Assembly: GCA_013205585.1 (NCBI GenBank)
Contig: JABMML010000195.1
Location: 1 to 16,672, forward strand
DNA from: Chitinophagaceae bacterium
Lineage (GTDB): Bacteria > Bacteroidota > Bacteroidia > Chitinophagales > Chitinophagaceae
Length of the DNA: 16,672 nucleotides
Reading direction: 5' to 3'
Position numbers and translations under genes: made by a program. The notes below the pieces were generated by a model. The model was given only the letters and a program-made list of their open reading frames with translations. It ran no database searches and had not been told where the DNA came from. Positions 14,719-16,672 of the stretch are shown here, in pieces; within the stretch, counting starts at the first letter, position 1, and each line of letters begins with the position of its first letter.

Positions 14719-15765
14719 TTAATACACCCATCTATCCTGCTCATAATCGAAGATTCTTTGTCTAATCTTCTCTCCTTCTAACAATCTTTTAGTAGGATCT
14801 TTATACAAAGCATTCAACATCTTATCATTGTAATTATCTAGTGTAGACTTTACAACATATCCATTAAAGTACCTACTTTCAAAAAGTTCTTCCCAAGTAA
14901 TTCTATTAGAAATATTTTTAGGATTATATACTTCGTTCTTGGCTAGCGTTGCTCTTAATTCTGGATAGTAGATCCAAAATAAAGTACGCTTAATAGGTTT
15001 GTTATTAATGACAATGGTAGCCACAGGTGCAATACCAATGATTCTGCAATACATTCTGCTAGTTCTATTATCAAAAATGAATTGTTCTTTTAATCTGAAT
15101 GTATAGATAGAATCCGGATTCGGTGCTAGTTTGGTATTGTATATAATACTCGTATCAAATATATTGGGATTATTAATATTTTGTACCAACTGAGTATCTA
15201 GACTTCCTTTCAACATTGCATTTACTTCGTCAATACCCAATGGCTTTGTAAAACGATCATCTCCCCCTTCAGCTGAAAAAGGCACCACACCATCTTTTTC
15301 AATAGCCCTTAATAAAAGAGCAAAAAAGCGTTGGTCTCCACTATCATCATATGCTTGGTATATAAAAGGACGATTAATTTTTTCTCTGCCATCAATTTCT
15401 TCCCAAACAAACTCACTAAACAAGGCGTCCTCCTCTCTTAAATTTTCATAGGCCATGGGTGTTCTTTCCTGCCTAGCCTTTCTTGCATTATTCTCTGTAA
15501 AAAAACCGTAATTAGGTCTTAAACTTTTTTTATTATTCGCGTTAAAACCTCCCACCATGGTGGTGTCAATTGTTTTAGTAGATTTTATATTGGTATCAAT
15601 AGCAACTGTTGAAACCACTACTGGCATTACTTCAACAGGTTTTACTGCAATAGTATCCTTGGTAGCAGCTGTTGCTTTTTTCTTGTAGTTAAACTGCGCT
15701 TGAGCGCTATTGACTATGGTTAGTGCTAGCACTAAAAACAAAGTATGGAATATTAATTTTTTCAT
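14719..15765 (-). CDS. gldN: Gliding motility / type IX secretion protein GldN
   Basis: Periplasmic component of the type IX secretion system that, with GldK, forms a ring at the outer membrane contacting the GldL-GldM motor; needed for gliding and secretion in studied Bacteroidota (PorN in Porphyromonas). The 348-residue protein has a Sec signal peptide: a KK start, a hydrophobic core (FHTLFLVLALTIV) and probable cleavage after NSAQA near residue 23. A Thr/Val/Lys-rich linker precedes the conserved region from about 90. That region includes YENLREEDALFSEFVWEEID and GREKINRPFIYQAYD, then FIFDNRTSRMYCRIIGIAP and LFWIYYPELRATLA towards the end. It follows gldM by 30 bases on the same strand, the usual gldKLMN order, and is the last gene of that operon here. 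It converges on uvrC with only 19 bases between stops and no clear terminator. Confidence 0.93.
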   Translation of the reverse strand: MKKLIFHTLFLVLALTIVNSAQAQFNYKKKATAATKDTIAVKPVEVMPVVVSTVAIDTNIKSTKTIDTTMVGGFNANNKKSLRPNYGFFTENNARKARQERTPMAYENLREEDALFSEFVWEEIDGREKINRPFIYQAYDDSGDQRFFALLLRAIEKDGVVPFSAEGGDDRFTKPLGIDEVNAMLKGSLDTQLVQNINNPNIFDTSIIYNTKLAPNPDSIYTFRLKEQFIFDNRTSRMYCRIIGIAPVATIVINNKPIKRTLFWIYYPELRATLAKNEVYNPKNISNRITWEELFESRYFNGYVVKSTLDNYNDKMLNALYKDPTKRLLEGEKIRQRIFDYEQDRWVY

Positions 15766-15795
15766 GTCTTATATTTTTCTACTTTTTTTACAATT

Positions 15796-16672
15796 TTATT
15801 GCAAGATAAAAGTAATGGTTTGATCTAATTTTCTAGTGCCCCCTCCCGGTTCTGTTACTTTAATTTCACCAATGGTTACCGTGGTGCCTGGCTGACATCT
15901 TCTAATTAAAGACTGCGCACCTCCTGCAAAAGCAGCTCCATTCACTTCAGCTACTTCTGGTTCATCAAAACCTTTTCCTGTAGCAATGACAATAAATGAA
16001 ACTACATTAAATTTAATACCGTCAAAGACAAAGTCTCTTAAATCTGCAATCACCCCTTGTTGCACTCTAAATTTATTGGCAGTCATATTACCGCCTGCGC
16101 TTCCACCAATAATCGCAATAGGATCTGGAACACGCTTAACAGGTATATTAATTTTTTGAGATAATTTACCATCATTCACATTCACCATTACATTACCAAG
16201 TTGGGTACACTTTACATTGTATTGTCCAGCGCCCACTTTACTAACGGTTGCGCCTATGCCTTCTACTGTTACATTTATTTTTTCAGCACCGCCACCGCCT
16301 GTTACACTTAATGGATTGTCTAAGCCTTTATAAAATACCCTTGTTTTATCTGTTGATACCACCAAGCCTGAGGGTGTACCCACTGTAAACCTTACCTCTT
16401 TTTCCACAATAGCTGTTTCTCCATTAGGCTTTAAAAAAGAAATTCTTACTCTTTTTGAATTCATGCCTGGTGCACCAGCTGTTGCTTTATAGATAGCAGA
16501 ACCATCGGCGGTAATTGGTAAGTTCACACCATCAATAGAAATAGAGGGCTTCGCTGCACTACTAAAAGCACCTACTCCTGCAGTAATCACTAATTCTTCT
16601 CCTTGCATTAAGTATTGAGAATTAGAGGCCGCAAAGGCATTGAACTGATCATATATTAATTCTACTTCTCCA
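15796..16672 (-). CDS. gldM: Gliding motility / type IX secretion motor protein GldM (partial, 5' end beyond the window)
   Basis: GldM is the inner-membrane-anchored, periplasm-spanning shaft of the type IX secretion motor; with GldL it converts proton-motive force into rotation and reaches the GldK-GldN ring. About 291 C-terminal codons are visible and the frame is open to the window edge, so the N-terminal transmembrane helix and first periplasmic domains (full length usually about 510-530) are missing. An internal ATG at 16608 is not the start: in-frame codons upstream continue the homology (VELIYDQFNAFAASNSQYL, then MQGEELVITAGVGAFS). The visible part is beta-rich, as expected for the last periplasmic Ig-like domains. 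A GGGGAEKINVTVEG turn and an IIGGSAGGNMTANKFRVQQG block mark the start of the final domain, ending in TITFILQ. gldN follows after 30 bases. Confidence 0.92.
   Translation of the reverse strand, partial: GEVELIYDQFNAFAASNSQYLMQGEELVITAGVGAFSSAAKPSISIDGVNLPITADGSAIYKATAGAPGMNSKRVRISFLKPNGETAIVEKEVRFTVGTPSGLVVSTDKTRVFYKGLDNPLSVTGGGGAEKINVTVEGIGATVSKVGAGQYNVKCTQLGNVMVNVNDGKLSQKINIPVKRVPDPIAIIGGSAGGNMTANKFRVQQGVIADLRDFVFDGIKFNVVSFIVIATGKGFDEPEVAEVNGAAFAGGAQSLIRRCQPGTTVTIGEIKVTEPGGGTRKLDQTITFILQ

Noticed and set aside
15552..15563. CCACCATGGTGG palindrome inside gldN
   Set aside because: It falls in coding sequence for a Thr-Met-Val-Gly-Gly stretch and is explained by codon use; there is no second copy or regulatory context.
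16606..16608. ATG as the start of a free-standing 270-residue gene
   Set aside because: In-frame codons upstream to the window edge continue GldM-like sequence without a stop, so this is an internal methionine of a truncated gldM.

Overview
The window is chromosomal core-genome DNA from a low-GC member of the Bacteroidota. The evidence is the 3' part of a gliding/type IX secretion operon (gldM, gldN), start codons almost without Shine-Dalgarno sequences, and several TAnnTTTG promoter -7 elements just upstream of start codons. The gene set and the gliding genes suggest a Chitinophagaceae-like or related environmental lineage, but the exact family is inference. I see no insertion sequence, prophage, CRISPR array, tRNA or rRNA. 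Coding density is high and no gene-free stretch exceeds 300 bases.

Layout. Positions 1-1565 (minus) hold the 5' two thirds of pheT, cut by the window edge. After a 222-base divergent intergenic region, a plus-strand group carries dnaB (replicative helicase), rsmE (16S rRNA m3U1498 methyltransferase), an uncharacterised protein that looks like two GNAT folds in tandem, and dnaX (clamp-loader gamma/tau). A small SUI1/YciH gene converges on dnaX and diverges from gpmI (phosphoglycerate mutase). Next come a membrane-anchored CxxCH haem-binding-domain protein and engB (ribosome-assembly GTPase), 12 bases apart. A YkuK-type RNase H-fold gene runs tail-to-tail with engB and shares its stop-codon bases. 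An ABC exporter and uvrC follow on the plus strand. gldN and the 3' part of gldM close the window on the minus strand.

Together the genes cover replication (dnaB, dnaX), repair (uvrC), translation and ribosome biogenesis (pheT, rsmE, SUI1, engB), glycolysis (gpmI), transport and protein secretion/motility. Three genes (dnaX, gpmI, the ABC exporter) can be extended upstream with GTG or TTG codons. Homology to family N-termini, and for dnaX and the exporter a -7 element lying inside the extension, favour the shorter ATG starts used here.

I did not find a convincing undescribed multi-gene system. The best lead is inside dnaX. An A10 run sits just after the clamp-loader domains, and both alternative reading frames stop within two or three codons, so slippage there would make a short gamma-like DnaX. 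Secondary leads are an SSB-like acidic C-terminal tip on DnaB, the tandem-GNAT protein, and palindromic elements next to the dnaX and ABC-exporter promoters.
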